Shown in pieces: positions 17,997 to 27,242 of a stretch of 64,000 bases of DNA; positions within the stretch are counted from its first letter, which is position 1; each line of letters starts with the position of its first letter. Origin of the DNA: Undibacterium sp. CCC3.4 (lineage in GTDB: Bacteria > Pseudomonadota > Gammaproteobacteria > Burkholderiales > Burkholderiaceae_D); assembly GCF_034347425.1 (NCBI RefSeq), contig NZ_CP133779.1:186001-250000 (forward strand). The letters are read 5' to 3'. The notes under the pieces are model-generated. The model ran no database searches. It was not told the DNA's origin and was given only the letters and a program-made list of their open reading frames with translations. Position numbers and translations under genes: made by a program.

Positions 17997-20900
17997 TTAC
18001 GCGTATTCAATGATGACATTCTGCGGCGACAAATACTCGCCCAGACATAAACGCAGCTTATCGTCGGGATTGACGCGCCACTGATCAGATAAATACAATT
18101 CGGCGCTGGCATGCTCATTGCGATAACGGATCAGCACCGGACAGCCATCATTATTAATATGTGGCTTCAAGATGTCTTGCAGTTTTTTCAAGTCAGTCTG
18201 CGCCGTCAGGGTCAAGCGCAAACCTTGCGAGAATTGCACCCGGGCGCGCCCGATATCCATCACTTTTTCAGCAGAAATACGCAAGCCACCGGAAAAGCGA
18301 TCTTCCGACACCTTGCCCATCACGGCGAGAAATTCATCTTCTTTCAGCAGTGACTTGAACTCTTCCATCAGTTCGCTGTAGACCGTGATTTCCACTACCG
18401 CCGTACTGTCGTCGAGCGTGACAATCATCAGCTTGCCGCGTTGTGTCATTTGCGTGCGCACTGCGGTGATGATGCCGCAGATCAGACGCAGATCGCGCGA
18501 GGGTTCAAGTTTGGCCAGCGTGGTCTTGATGAACTGGCGTACTTCCGGCGCATACGAGTCAAACAAATGCCCGGACAGATAAAATCCGAGTGCCAGTTTT
18601 TCTTCGGTCAAACGTTTTTTGTCCGACCACACCGGTACTGTGATGTATTCGGGCGGCGGGATCAAGTCATCATCGTCACCGAACAAACTGACTTGGTTGG
18701 CCGCGGCATCGGCCTGATCGGCGGCTTCGATCGCCAACGATACGGTGGCTAACAAAATCGCACGGTCTTTACCAAGGCTGTCCATGGCACCGGCACGTAT
18801 CAGCGATTCAATCGTGCGGCGATTCACCTGGCGCTTATCGACGCGTTTGCAAAAATCGAACAAACTGACGAATGAGCCGCCCGCTTCACGCGCTGCGACA
18901 ATGTTTTCGATGGCATTTTGCCCCGAGCCTTTGACTGCACCGAGACCGTAGCGAATCTGGGTCGAGCGCTTGCCGGCTTGCCCGACCGGCACGAAGCGAT
19001 AGTCGGACTGGTTGATATCGGGTGGCAGTAGCGTGAGCTTGCACACATCGAGTGCGTCTTCCACCAGAATTTTGATCTTATCGGTGTCATCCATGGCCAG
19101 CGACATATTGGCAGCCATGAAGGCGGCCGGAAAATGCGCTTTCAGATAGGCGGTGTGATACGACAGCAAGGCATACGCTGCCGCATGCGATTTATTAAAA
19201 CCATAGCCGGCGAATTTTTCCATGAGATCGAAAATCTCATCGGCTTTTTCCTGTGGCAAACCATCTTTGGCCGCGCCATCGCGGAAAATCTGGCGATGCT
19301 CGGCCATTTCTTCGGCTTTTTTCTTACCCATCGCACGCCGTAACAAATCGGCGCCACCGAGCGAATAACCGCCGACCACCTGAGCCATCTGCATCACCTG
19401 CTCTTGGTACACCATGATGCCATAGGTTTCGGACAAAATACCTTCGGTGCGCGGATCGGGATAATCGAAACGTTCACCATGCTTGCGTTTGCAAAAGTCC
19501 GGAATCAAATCCATCGGCCCCGGGCGATACAAGGCCACCAGCGCGATAATGTCTTCAAAACGATCGGGCCGCGCATCTTTGAGCATGCCCTGCATGCCGC
19601 GGCTTTCCAGCTGAAACACGGCGACCGTTTTCGCCTTGGTCAGCAACTCATACGAGGCGCGGTCATCGAGCGGCAGCTTGGAGAGATCGAAATCAGCCAG
19701 CGCCGGGTCGAGCATTTTGATATAGCGGACGGCGCGGTCGAGGATGGTCAGGGTGGTTAAACCCAAAAAGTCGAACTTCACCAAGCCGACGGCTTCGACG
19801 TCGTCTTTATCATATTGCGAAACCACGCCGGAATCACCGCCCTGCGTGTACAGCGGGCAGAAATCGGTCAACTTGCCCGGGGCGATCAGCACACCACCGG
19901 CATGCATGCCGATATTGCGGGTGATGCCTTCGACCTGTTGCGCCAGGTCGAGCAAGGTTTTCACTTCTTCTTCGTTTTCCTGACGCTCCGCCAGCAAGGG
20001 TTCTTCGACGATGGCTTCGGCAATCGTTACCTGCTTGCCCGGTTTGAAAGGGATCAGTTTCGACACGCCGTCGCAAAACATATAGCCGTAATCGAGCACC
20101 CGGCCGACATCGCGAATCGCGCCTTTGGCTGCCATGGTGCCGAAGGTAGCAATCTGCGATACCGCATCCTTGCCATAACGGTCTTTCACGTACTGGATCA
20201 CGCGGTCGCGGCCTTCCTGACAGAAATCGATATCGAAATCGGGCATGGAAACGCGTTCCGGGTTCAGGAAGCGCTCGAACAGCAAATTGTATTGCAAGGG
20301 ATCGAGATCGGTAATCAGCAGCGAATACGCGACCAGCGAGCCGGCACCGGAACCGCGACCCGGTCCGACCGGCACGCCATTGTTCTTGGCCCATTGTATG
20401 AAATCGGCCACGATCAGAAAGTAACCGGGGAAACCCATCTTGATAATGGTATCGGTTTCGAACTTCAGACGCGCTTCATAGCGTGCGCGTTGTTTCTCGC
20501 GCTGTTCGGCATTGGTAAATAATTGAGTGAGGCGGAATTCCAAGCCGCGACTGGCTTCGTGCACCAGAAAATCATTGATGCTCATGCCTTCCGGGGTAGG
20601 AAAATCAGGCAATTTCGGCTTGCCGAGCTCGAGCGTGAGGTTGCAGCGTTTGGCAATTTCTACGGAATTATGTAATGCGCCCGGTAAATCGGCAAACAAC
20701 AACTGCATTTCCGCTTGGGTCTTGAAGCATTGCTCATCACTGAAGCGGCGCACGCGCCGACCATTGGCCAACATATCCCCATCAGAAATACAGACACGCG
20801 CTTCATGTGCGAGATAATCATCCTTACTGATGAATTGCACCGGATGGGTGGCCACCACCGGCAACTGCAAACGCCCCGCCAGTGCCACGCTCGCGCGTAC

Positions 20901-21506
20901 CTGATGCTCGTTATTAGGCTGCCCGGTACGTTGAATTTCCAGGTAGAAATGGCCGGGAAAAATCGCCGCCCAGCGCGCGGCCTGCTGCTCTGCCAAATCG
21001 AGGTTGCCATTATCGATGGCCACGCCGACATCGCCGAAATGGGCACCGGACAAGGCGATCAAGCCGCCCCCCAGGCCCTGTTCATGTAATTGTTGCAACC
21101 ATTCGTAACGGATTTCCGCCCGACCGCGATGTTGATTCGTCAACCAAGCTTGCGACAGCAATTCACACAACTGCAAATAACCGAGGCGATTCTTGACCAG
21201 CAACAGCAGCCGAGTTGGCTTGTCACGGTCGACTTCGTTGGTAATCCAAGTGTCGCAACCGGCGATAGGCTTGATACCTTTACCACGCGCGGCCTTGTAA
21301 AACTTCACCATGCCGAACAAATTAGCCAGATCAGTCAGGGCCAAGGCCGGCTGTTGATCTTTGGCAGCCGCCTTGATCACGTCGTCGATACGCACCAAGC
21401 CATCGACGATCGAGTATTCGGAATGCACGCGCAAATGCACGAATTGCGGGTCATGCGGTGCCAGAACCGGGTCGGCAGCGGGAGTAAGAGTTAATTCTGT
21501 AGTCAT
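17997..21506 (-). CDS. dnaE: DNA polymerase III alpha subunit
   Basis: 1169 aa replicative polymerase. The N-terminal PHP domain starts at FVHLRVHSEYSIVDG; the palm contains GPGRGSGAGSLVAYSL and the catalytic PDFDIDFCQEGRDRVI (PDFDIDF at 422-428). The fingers include YQEQVMQMAQVVGGYSLGGA, and the helix-hairpin-helix and OB-fold regions follow (RRTIESLIRAGAMDSLG; GIITAVRTQMTQRGKLM). Length is normal for proteobacterial DnaE1. It is followed at 3 bases by waaL, so LPS genes may receive read-through from the dnaE promoter. Confidence 0.98.
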   Translation of the reverse strand: MTTELTLTPAADPVLAPHDPQFVHLRVHSEYSIVDGLVRIDDVIKAAAKDQQPALALTDLANLFGMVKFYKAARGKGIKPIAGCDTWITNEVDRDKPTRLLLLVKNRLGYLQLCELLSQAWLTNQHRGRAEIRYEWLQQLHEQGLGGGLIALSGAHFGDVGVAIDNGNLDLAEQQAARWAAIFPGHFYLEIQRTGQPNNEHQVRASVALAGRLQLPVVATHPVQFISKDDYLAHEARVCISDGDMLANGRRVRRFSDEQCFKTQAEMQLLFADLPGALHNSVEIAKRCNLTLELGKPKLPDFPTPEGMSINDFLVHEASRGLEFRLTQLFTNAEQREKQRARYEARLKFETDTIIKMGFPGYFLIVADFIQWAKNNGVPVGPGRGSGAGSLVAYSLLITDLDPLQYNLLFERFLNPERVSMPDFDIDFCQEGRDRVIQYVKDRYGKDAVSQIATFGTMAAKGAIRDVGRVLDYGYMFCDGVSKLIPFKPGKQVTIAEAIVEEPLLAERQENEEEVKTLLDLAQQVEGITRNIGMHAGGVLIAPGKLTDFCPLYTQGGDSGVVSQYDKDDVEAVGLVKFDFLGLTTLTILDRAVRYIKMLDPALADFDLSKLPLDDRASYELLTKAKTVAVFQLESRGMQGMLKDARPDRFEDIIALVALYRPGPMDLIPDFCKRKHGERFDYPDPRTEGILSETYGIMVYQEQVMQMAQVVGGYSLGGADLLRRAMGKKKAEEMAEHRQIFRDGAAKDGLPQEKADEIFDLMEKFAGYGFNKSHAAAYALLSYHTAYLKAHFPAAFMAANMSLAMDDTDKIKILVEDALDVCKLTLLPPDINQSDYRFVPVGQAGKRSTQIRYGLGAVKGSGQNAIENIVAAREAGGSFVSLFDFCKRVDKRQVNRRTIESLIRAGAMDSLGKDRAILLATVSLAIEAADQADAAANQVSLFGDDDDLIPPPEYITVPVWSDKKRLTEEKLALGFYLSGHLFDSYAPEVRQFIKTTLAKLEPSRDLRLICGIITAVRTQMTQRGKLMIVTLDDSTAVVEITVYSELMEEFKSLLKEDEFLAVMGKVSEDRFSGGLRISAEKVMDIGRARVQFSQGLRLTLTAQTDLKKLQDILKPHINNDGCPVLIRYRNEHASAELYLSDQWRVNPDDKLRLCLGEYLSPQNVIIEYA

Positions 21507-21753
21507 CCCGCTATTCTACAGCGTTGCCGATTGAGTTTTAAGCCTTACGCGCGTCGGACTGCAATTTGTCGGCGGGAACAGGCGGGGAAATGCCTTACCT
21601 GGCCTTTTGCCGCACTGCGTAAACAAACGCGCCATCTGCGCCCTGCTACGGTAAAATGCCAGACCAGCCCCTATTGATGCAAAAATATGCTGATTATGTA
21701 ACAACAGCATACTCATCTCAGTTAACGTTACCAGTAAAAAGCGACCCATTTTC
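21507..21753. other. Intergenic region between divergent dnaE and glnS
   Basis: 247 bases with no convincing gene. It must hold both promoters. TACGGTAAAAT around 21646-21656 looks like a -10 for glnS, but I find no well-spaced -35. Confidence 0.3.
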
Positions 21754-23487
21754 ATGAGTAAAGACAGCCACCACAAAGAAGATGCCGCCAGCGCGGCACC
21801 CGTATCGAATTTCCTGCGTGCAATCATCGATCAGGATCTCGCTGCCGGCACTTACCAGCGGCCAGGCTTGCCAGCAGTGATCACGCGCTTCCCGCCGGAG
21901 CCGAATGGTTACCTGCACATCGGTCATGCCAAGTCGATCTGCCTCAATTTCGGCTTAGCGCGTGATTACGCCGGTCGCTGCCATCTGCGCTTCGACGATA
22001 CCAATCCGGAAAAAGAAGACCAAGAATACGTCGACACCATCATCGACAGCGTGCGCTGGCTCGGCTTTGACTGGCAACAGAACGAAGTCGCACACTTGCA
22101 CTATGCCAGCGATTATTTCGACCAACTGTATACCATGGCCGAATACCTGATCGGTGCCGGCCACGCCTATGTAGACAGCCAATCGGCCGCCGACATGGCG
22201 AGCAACCGTGGTGATTTTTCCCGTCCCGGCGTCGATTCGGTCTTCCGCAACCGTTCTGCAGCTGAATCGCTGGATTTATTCCGACGTATGAAGGCCGGCG
22301 AATTCAAAGATGGCGAACACATCGTTCGCGCGCGTATCGACATGGCCTCGCCGAATATGAATCTGCGCGATCCGGCGATCTACCGGATTCGCCACGCGCA
22401 CCATCATCGCACTGGCGATCAGTGGTGCATCTATCCGATGTACGATTACACCCACCCGCTCTCGGATGCGTTGGAACACATCACGCACTCGATCTGCACA
22501 CTGGAATTTCAAGACCATAGACCATTTTACGACTGGGTGATCGCACGCTGCGTCGAAGGCGGCTTTTTTCAGCAACCGGTACCGCACCAGTATGAATTCG
22601 CCCGTCTCAATCTGACTTACGTCGTCACCAGCAAGCGCAAACTGCGCCAATTGGTGGAACAACAAATCGTCAGCGGTTGGGATGATCCGCGCATGCCAAC
22701 CATCGTCGGTATGCGTCGGCGCGGTTACACGCCGGAAGCCTTGCAATTATTTTGCGAACGCATAGGCGTGACACGCTCAGACGGCTGGATCGACTACAGC
22801 ACGCTCGAAGGCTGCCTGCGCGATGACCTCGACCCGAAAGCGGCACGCGCCACCGCGGTACTGCGCCCGCTCAAACTGATCATCGACAATTTCCCGGCCG
22901 GTCAGCAAATCGCCTGCAGCGCCCCAGTCCACCCGCATCATCCGGAACGCGGCAACCGCGATTTCACCATCAGCCAACATCTGTGGATAGAACAGGAAGA
23001 CTTCATGGAAGTGCCAAGCAAGGGCTACTTCCGCCTGTTCCCTGGCAACAAGGTACGCTTGCGTTACGGTTATGTGGTCGAATGTATCGGCTGCGATAAA
23101 GATGAAGCCGGCAATATCATCGCGGTTCATTGCAATTACTTTGCCGACAGTAAATCGGGCACCGAAGGCAGCGCCAATTACAAGGTCAAAGGCAATCTGC
23201 ACTGGGTGAATGCGGCCGATGCCATCGAAGCCGAAGTAAGACTGTATGATCGTTTATTTACCGATGCGACACCTGATGCCGGTGGCAAGGATTTCATGAG
23301 CTTGCTCAATCCGGCAGCCTTACAGGTAGTGCAAGCCTTCGTCGAACCCGGTCTGCACGATATTGCCGCCGATACGCGTCTGCAATTCGAGCGCCATGGT
23401 TACTTCGTCGCCGACCGCATCGATTCCACGCCGGGCAAGCCTGTGTTCAACCGCATCACCACGCTCAAAGACAGTTGGGCGAAGTAA
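21754..23487 (+). CDS. glnS: Glutaminyl-tRNA synthetase
   Basis: 577 aa class I aminoacyl-tRNA synthetase charging tRNA-Gln. The ATP-binding motif PPEPNGYLHIGHAKS has HIGH at residues 55-58 and the second signature is VTSKRKL at 291-297 (VMSKRKL in E. coli). FDDTNPEKEDQEYVDTI and the C-terminal anticodon-binding beta-barrels (LWIEQEDFMEVPSKGYFRLF, GTEGSANYKVKGNLHWV) are also present. It distinguishes itself from GltX by the GlnS-type C-terminus. A rho-independent terminator follows. Confidence 0.98.
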   Translation: MSKDSHHKEDAASAAPVSNFLRAIIDQDLAAGTYQRPGLPAVITRFPPEPNGYLHIGHAKSICLNFGLARDYAGRCHLRFDDTNPEKEDQEYVDTIIDSVRWLGFDWQQNEVAHLHYASDYFDQLYTMAEYLIGAGHAYVDSQSAADMASNRGDFSRPGVDSVFRNRSAAESLDLFRRMKAGEFKDGEHIVRARIDMASPNMNLRDPAIYRIRHAHHHRTGDQWCIYPMYDYTHPLSDALEHITHSICTLEFQDHRPFYDWVIARCVEGGFFQQPVPHQYEFARLNLTYVVTSKRKLRQLVEQQIVSGWDDPRMPTIVGMRRRGYTPEALQLFCERIGVTRSDGWIDYSTLEGCLRDDLDPKAARATAVLRPLKLIIDNFPAGQQIACSAPVHPHHPERGNRDFTISQHLWIEQEDFMEVPSKGYFRLFPGNKVRLRYGYVVECIGCDKDEAGNIIAVHCNYFADSKSGTEGSANYKVKGNLHWVNAADAIEAEVRLYDRLFTDATPDAGGKDFMSLLNPAALQVVQAFVEPGLHDIAADTRLQFERHGYFVADRIDSTPGKPVFNRITTLKDSWAK

Positions 23488-23528
23488 GGTCCTATCCTAC
23501 TTACATTTTGTAAGAATGTTGCTCTTGT

Positions 23529-23574
23529 CAAGCAGGCAGTCACGGCGCAGAATTGCCTGCTTGATATTTTTATT
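23529..23574 (+). terminator. Rho-independent terminator after glnS
   Basis: A 10-bp stem CAAGCAGGCA/TGCCTGCTTG with a 15-base loop is followed by ATATTTTTATT. It lies between glnS and the DUF3617 gene and points in their direction. Confidence 0.75.
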
Positions 23575-23585
23575 CGGAGCAATTT

Positions 23586-24107
23586 ATGCGCGTGTCCTTT
23601 TCTACTCTCACCACCCTCTGCTGCGCCTTAGCGATCAGCATTAGCGCTGCCAGCGCGCAAACCATCAAAATCAAATTGCAGCCGGGTTTATGGGAAGAAA
23701 GCAATACAACGCTGATCAATGGCCAAAACTTGCAAGAAATGATGCGGAAACAAAGCGGTGCACCGGCTGCTGGCAAAAATGAAACTTGCTTAACGCCAGC
23801 CCAAGTCAACAAGGGTATCGATTTGGCCGACATCAAGAATAAAATTGCCGAAAATGCCAAAGGCTGTAGCGTCCATGCGATTTCGGCCGATGAAAGCGGT
23901 GGCCAATTCGAGCTCCAATGCAGTAGTCCAGAGGGTTTGAGCTATCAAGGTCACGGCCAATACCGCGTCAAAAACGACAAAGAGTGGAGTTTCACCATGC
24001 AAGCAGATGGCAAATTGCCTGGTGCGAGCAACAAACTCAATGTGCGCGTCGAGCAAGTCGCGCATTGGAAAAGCAGTCAATGCGGTAAAGTCGCCGCGCA
24101 GCAATAA
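23586..24107 (+). CDS. Secreted DUF3617-type protein
   Basis: 173 aa. A signal peptide (residues about 1-24, cleavage after SAASA) is followed by the DUF3617 pattern: IKLQPGLWEESNTTLINGQ, a cysteine in NETCLTPAQ, CSVHAI, FELQCSS and a final SSQCGKV, giving four cysteines that could form two disulfides in the periplasm. GGAGCAATTT precedes the ATG. No biochemical role is known to me for this family. It stands alone between the glnS terminator and a glutaredoxin-like gene. Confidence 0.85.
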   Translation: MRVSFSTLTTLCCALAISISAASAQTIKIKLQPGLWEESNTTLINGQNLQEMMRKQSGAPAAGKNETCLTPAQVNKGIDLADIKNKIAENAKGCSVHAISADESGGQFELQCSSPEGLSYQGHGQYRVKNDKEWSFTMQADGKLPGASNKLNVRVEQVAHWKSSQCGKVAAQQ

Positions 24108-24196
24108 CTACGCGATAACTGTTCGGTCGGGCTACGGGGTATCGGCTACAATGTCATACTCCCTGCAAAATTCTGCAGCCAACCGACACATACCCA

Positions 24197-24604
24197 ATGA
24201 AACTCTTGTTCCAACTGCTGCGTGCAGTGCTAGGCCCGGTCTTGCTGCTCAAAGAACGCCTGACTGCACCGACCGGCATCGTCCGCACGGTCGCCGAACA
24301 GGCACGCGTCGATGCAGAATGCGCCGACTTAGCGCTGTATCAATTCCGTACCTGTCCGTTTTGCATTAAAGTTCGGCAGCAAATGCGTCGCCTGTCTTTG
24401 AGCGTCACTTTGCTCGATGCCCAGCACTCGGCCGCCAATCGCCAAGCCTTACAGAGTGGCGGCGGCAGTACCAAAGTGCCGTGCCTGCGTATCAGCGCAG
24501 CAGACGGCTCGGTGCGCTATCTGTACGAGTCGAAATCGATCAATCAATACTTGCAACAGCGCTTCGGTGCCACCTCCGGCACGCCGCTGTCTGCTCCTTT
24601 ATAA
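24197..24604 (+). CDS. Glutaredoxin-like (glutathione S-transferase N-terminal) protein
   Basis: 135 aa. A hydrophobic N-terminus (LLFQLLRAVLGPVLLLKERL) may anchor it to the membrane. Then comes a thioredoxin fold with the CPFC redox motif (LYQFRTCPFCIKVRQQMRR) and the cis-Pro segment STKVPCLRI, ending in YLYESKSINQYLQQRF. It probably uses glutathione to reduce disulfides or mixed disulfides. The stop is 10 bases before the next gene, suggesting an operon. Confidence 0.85.
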   Translation: MKLLFQLLRAVLGPVLLLKERLTAPTGIVRTVAEQARVDAECADLALYQFRTCPFCIKVRQQMRRLSLSVTLLDAQHSAANRQALQSGGGSTKVPCLRISAADGSVRYLYESKSINQYLQQRFGATSGTPLSAPL

Positions 24605-24614
24605 AGCCACGCCC

Positions 24615-25121
24615 TTGTCTACTATTCCTGAAGAATTCCCCGCAACCGAAGTCGATGCCGACGCCAGCATCCGCGAGCCACGCTTATGGCGCGACAAAGG
24701 TTGGACCGCACGCGTGATCAAGAATGATGATGATGAAGGCTGGGCGGTGGCGATGAGCATAGACGGCGAAGCCGAACCCGCGCTGGTCGGCCCTTGGACC
24801 ATGGGGCGCGACAAGAAAAACCCCAAGCCGCTCGATGCCAATGCCTTCGGCACCTTGATCAAAACTGCCCGTGAAGTATTACGTCGCCATGAGCAGCAAT
24901 TGCATGCGCAATTACATAAAACGCTGATGGTCAGCACCGACAGCGCCGACTACAAAATCATGCTCGACATCGTGCCCGATGAAGACGAGCCGTATGCCTA
25001 TCTGCGCGCCGAAGACATGGCTGGCACGGAACTGGCCAAGGTCAAGGTAGCACCGACATTTCAACTCAAGCGCCAAGCGGCGCTGCAATGGATCGCCGCC
25101 GACTTTCGGCGACCCGACTGA
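24615..25121 (+). CDS. Conserved hypothetical protein, TTG start
   Basis: About 168 aa. I place the start at the TTG giving (M)STIPEEFPATEVDADAS because the coding character (acidic, charged) begins there, while the frame upstream is a shadow of the glutaredoxin gene. The protein is soluble and has no signal peptide (WRDKGWTARVIKNDDDEGW, ALVGPWTMGRDKKNPKPLD, then a C-terminal VKVAPTFQLKRQAALQWI). Its position 10 bases after the glutaredoxin stop suggests translational coupling. I do not recognise a functional domain. Confidence 0.72.
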   Translation: MSTIPEEFPATEVDADASIREPRLWRDKGWTARVIKNDDDEGWAVAMSIDGEAEPALVGPWTMGRDKKNPKPLDANAFGTLIKTAREVLRRHEQQLHAQLHKTLMVSTDSADYKIMLDIVPDEDEPYAYLRAEDMAGTELAKVKVAPTFQLKRQAALQWIAADFRRPD

Positions 25122-25126
25122 AACGA

Positions 25127-25789
25127 TCAGTTCATGACCGGATGGCCGTTGACGATATGTACACGGTCACCTTCGCGGTACTCGGGCGCAGCACTCAGTT
25201 GATAGCTGCGCTCATGACCATTGTCCAAGCGTACCCGTACTTCGTAGCGCGTGGTGGTATGGTTGCGTTTTTCCAAAGTGTTACCGGCAAACCCACCGCC
25301 AACCGCACCGGCTACCGTCGCCAGTTTGCGGCCATCACCACCACCGACTTGATTCCCTAATACCCCGCCGAGCAAAGCACCGGCAACCGCCCCCAAACCA
25401 CTGCCCTGTTCAGGTTGTTGCTCGAACGCGCGCACTGAGGCGACCACACCGCAACTGTCACAAACCGGATGAGTGCTGCGTGCCGGCGTCGTGTTTTGCG
25501 CCTGCTGTTGTGACTGCTGCTGTGGCTGCGACTGCGTTTGCCCCGACAAGGCCGATTGCGAAGATGTCAACTGATTGCCGCGTCCATCATTGCCAGACGC
25601 AGTATTTTGCGCACTCGCGTCGCTGCTCAGCGCCGCCGGATTGACTGCATCGCCAGGTTTCGGCGTGCCGTTTGAAGTCGGCAGCAAACCGGTCATGGCG
25701 GCAACACCAACCAGGCTGGCAACGATGACAGAAACAGCGGCACCGGCAAGCAGCGGGTGAATACGACGTGGAGTAGGTGAATCTGACAT
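25127..25789 (-). CDS. Glycine-zipper 2TM domain envelope protein
   Basis: 220 aa. An N-terminal membrane segment (PLLAGAAVSVIVASLVGVAA) precedes a Gln-rich low-complexity linker (about 65-105). The glycine zipper (GAVAGALLGGVLGNQVGG, then KLATVAGAVGGGFAGN) and a basic C-terminal domain (RYEVRVRLDNGHERSYQL) follow. The layout resembles SlyB/YmgG-type proteins but without a lipobox, so it is likely held by the N-terminal helix. CAGGAT precedes the ATG. A structural or stress role in the envelope is inferred only from the family. Confidence 0.82.
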   Translation of the reverse strand: MSDSPTPRRIHPLLAGAAVSVIVASLVGVAAMTGLLPTSNGTPKPGDAVNPAALSSDASAQNTASGNDGRGNQLTSSQSALSGQTQSQPQQQSQQQAQNTTPARSTHPVCDSCGVVASVRAFEQQPEQGSGLGAVAGALLGGVLGNQVGGGDGRKLATVAGAVGGGFAGNTLEKRNHTTTRYEVRVRLDNGHERSYQLSAAPEYREGDRVHIVNGHPVMN

Positions 25790-25901
25790 GGCGATATCCT
25801 GTGAACATTACATGAGCGTGATGCCATGCATTCTGCTCTCTATAACGCGGCAAGCAGGTAATTCGTTGACACAAGGAAAATATTATCCAGATGCAGCGCG
25901 C

Positions 25902-27110
25902 TCACAAACCGCTGCGCCTCAGCAGCATGCGCCGAAATGCCGCGAAGGCCTTGGCCATGATCGCGGCTTTGTAGGGGAACACCGCCGGCGCATCACAGTC
26001 GTGTATCCAAGCGCCATTATCGACCTCAAACACCAGCAATGCCCCGCTCTGCGTCTCGCCACAATCGAGTATCAAGTAATCGAGGCCTATGCGCTCAGCA
26101 ATACTGCGCAGTGCCTGACTATGACGTTGGCCAAAATCGTCGTCAAAGCGTTCCATCACTTGCTGCTCTTCGGCGCGGCCAGCCGGATTGTGCGCCATGT
26201 CGGCCGATTGATAGTGCAGCAACCAGTACTCACCAATCGCCAGATGACACAGGTACGGCACCCCCTCGATAAGGGCGATGCGGTATTTGCGAAAGCAGCC
26301 GTCGGCACTGCGGTAATCGACATACTCGGCGACATAAAACTGTGCGCAGGCATGGTACTCGAGCAGATACGCCTGCCAAGCCGGCAGATCATCGATTTTG
26401 CGTAAGCCGAGACCGGCATGGGTGTCGAGCGGGCGCACGGTCAGCGGAAAACGCGCCGGCGCGGGCGCGTTGCGCTGCCAGCGCACGGTAGCTGGCATGT
26501 GTAAACCGCTGATATCCTGCAGCAAAGCGGCGGCACGGTCACGCGCGCAGCGGCGCACTGCGGCCGGATGATTCAAGCATGGCCGTGGCCACGCCTGCAG
26601 CATTTGCTCTATACGATCGAGCAAACGATTATTTTTTTCTGATTCACCCAAAGCGACGATACAAATATCATGTTCGGGCAACGGTGACGGCAATTCTTCG
26701 GTGGCGCTGACAAATACCAAGTCGACGCGGATATCACTATCCTGCACCAGAAAATCGACCGGCAGGTTGTCGAGATTATCGCCCGGTCCCATCCATACCA
26801 ATAAACGAACTGCTAGCTTGGCCGGATCGGCGATGCGAAACAGTTGCCGATAGCTGAGCGCTTTGGCTTGCATTTCCAGAGCATGCGACATCTGCCCCAG
26901 CACCGAGAGCAAATAAAACCACCGCATATACAAGTTACCGGGATCCGTCTCGTCAGTGACGGCTTCAATTTCCTGCAATAGCTGCGGCATCGTCAATCGG
27001 TTCAAGGCCGCCGCCGGCGCAATCGCGGCCAAGGCCAGCGAAGTCAGCGAAGGCACCCATGCCGCTGAGGCTGCTGATGGCATCGATGCCGGCTGGTTTT
27101 GTTCTTGCAT
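25902..27110 (-). CDS. RimK-type ATP-grasp protein with helical N-terminal region
   Basis: 402 aa. The first 120 residues are helical and possibly TPR-like (LLQEIEAVTDETDPGNLYMRW, QMSHALEMQAKALSYRQLF). From about residue 125 the layout fits an ATP-grasp ligase: pre-ATP-grasp fold (DICIVALGESEKNNRLLDRI), NHPAAVRRCARDRAAALL, a central FPLTVRPLDTHAGLGLRKI, and a C-terminal catalytic part (GLDYLILDCGETQSG, LVFEVDNGAWIHDCD). It probably ligates a carboxylate to an amine; the substrate is unknown. The start has CAGGAGT 8 bases upstream. It is divergent from an MFS transporter, a possible exporter of its product. Confidence 0.75.
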   Translation of the reverse strand: MQEQNQPASMPSAASAAWVPSLTSLALAAIAPAAALNRLTMPQLLQEIEAVTDETDPGNLYMRWFYLLSVLGQMSHALEMQAKALSYRQLFRIADPAKLAVRLLVWMGPGDNLDNLPVDFLVQDSDIRVDLVFVSATEELPSPLPEHDICIVALGESEKNNRLLDRIEQMLQAWPRPCLNHPAAVRRCARDRAAALLQDISGLHMPATVRWQRNAPAPARFPLTVRPLDTHAGLGLRKIDDLPAWQAYLLEYHACAQFYVAEYVDYRSADGCFRKYRIALIEGVPYLCHLAIGEYWLLHYQSADMAHNPAGRAEEQQVMERFDDDFGQRHSQALRSIAERIGLDYLILDCGETQSGALLVFEVDNGAWIHDCDAPAVFPYKAAIMAKAFAAFRRMLLRRSGL

Positions 27111-27242
27111 CGCGCTTGACTCCTGTTGGTGGCGGCGGGAACGGCCATGGCATGGCGTTCGCCAAACCCGCATTCATTGTACAATCGGCTGCTTCGCTCC
27201 GCCTTGTCATTCCAAGGCCACGCGCCTGCTTATGTTTCTATC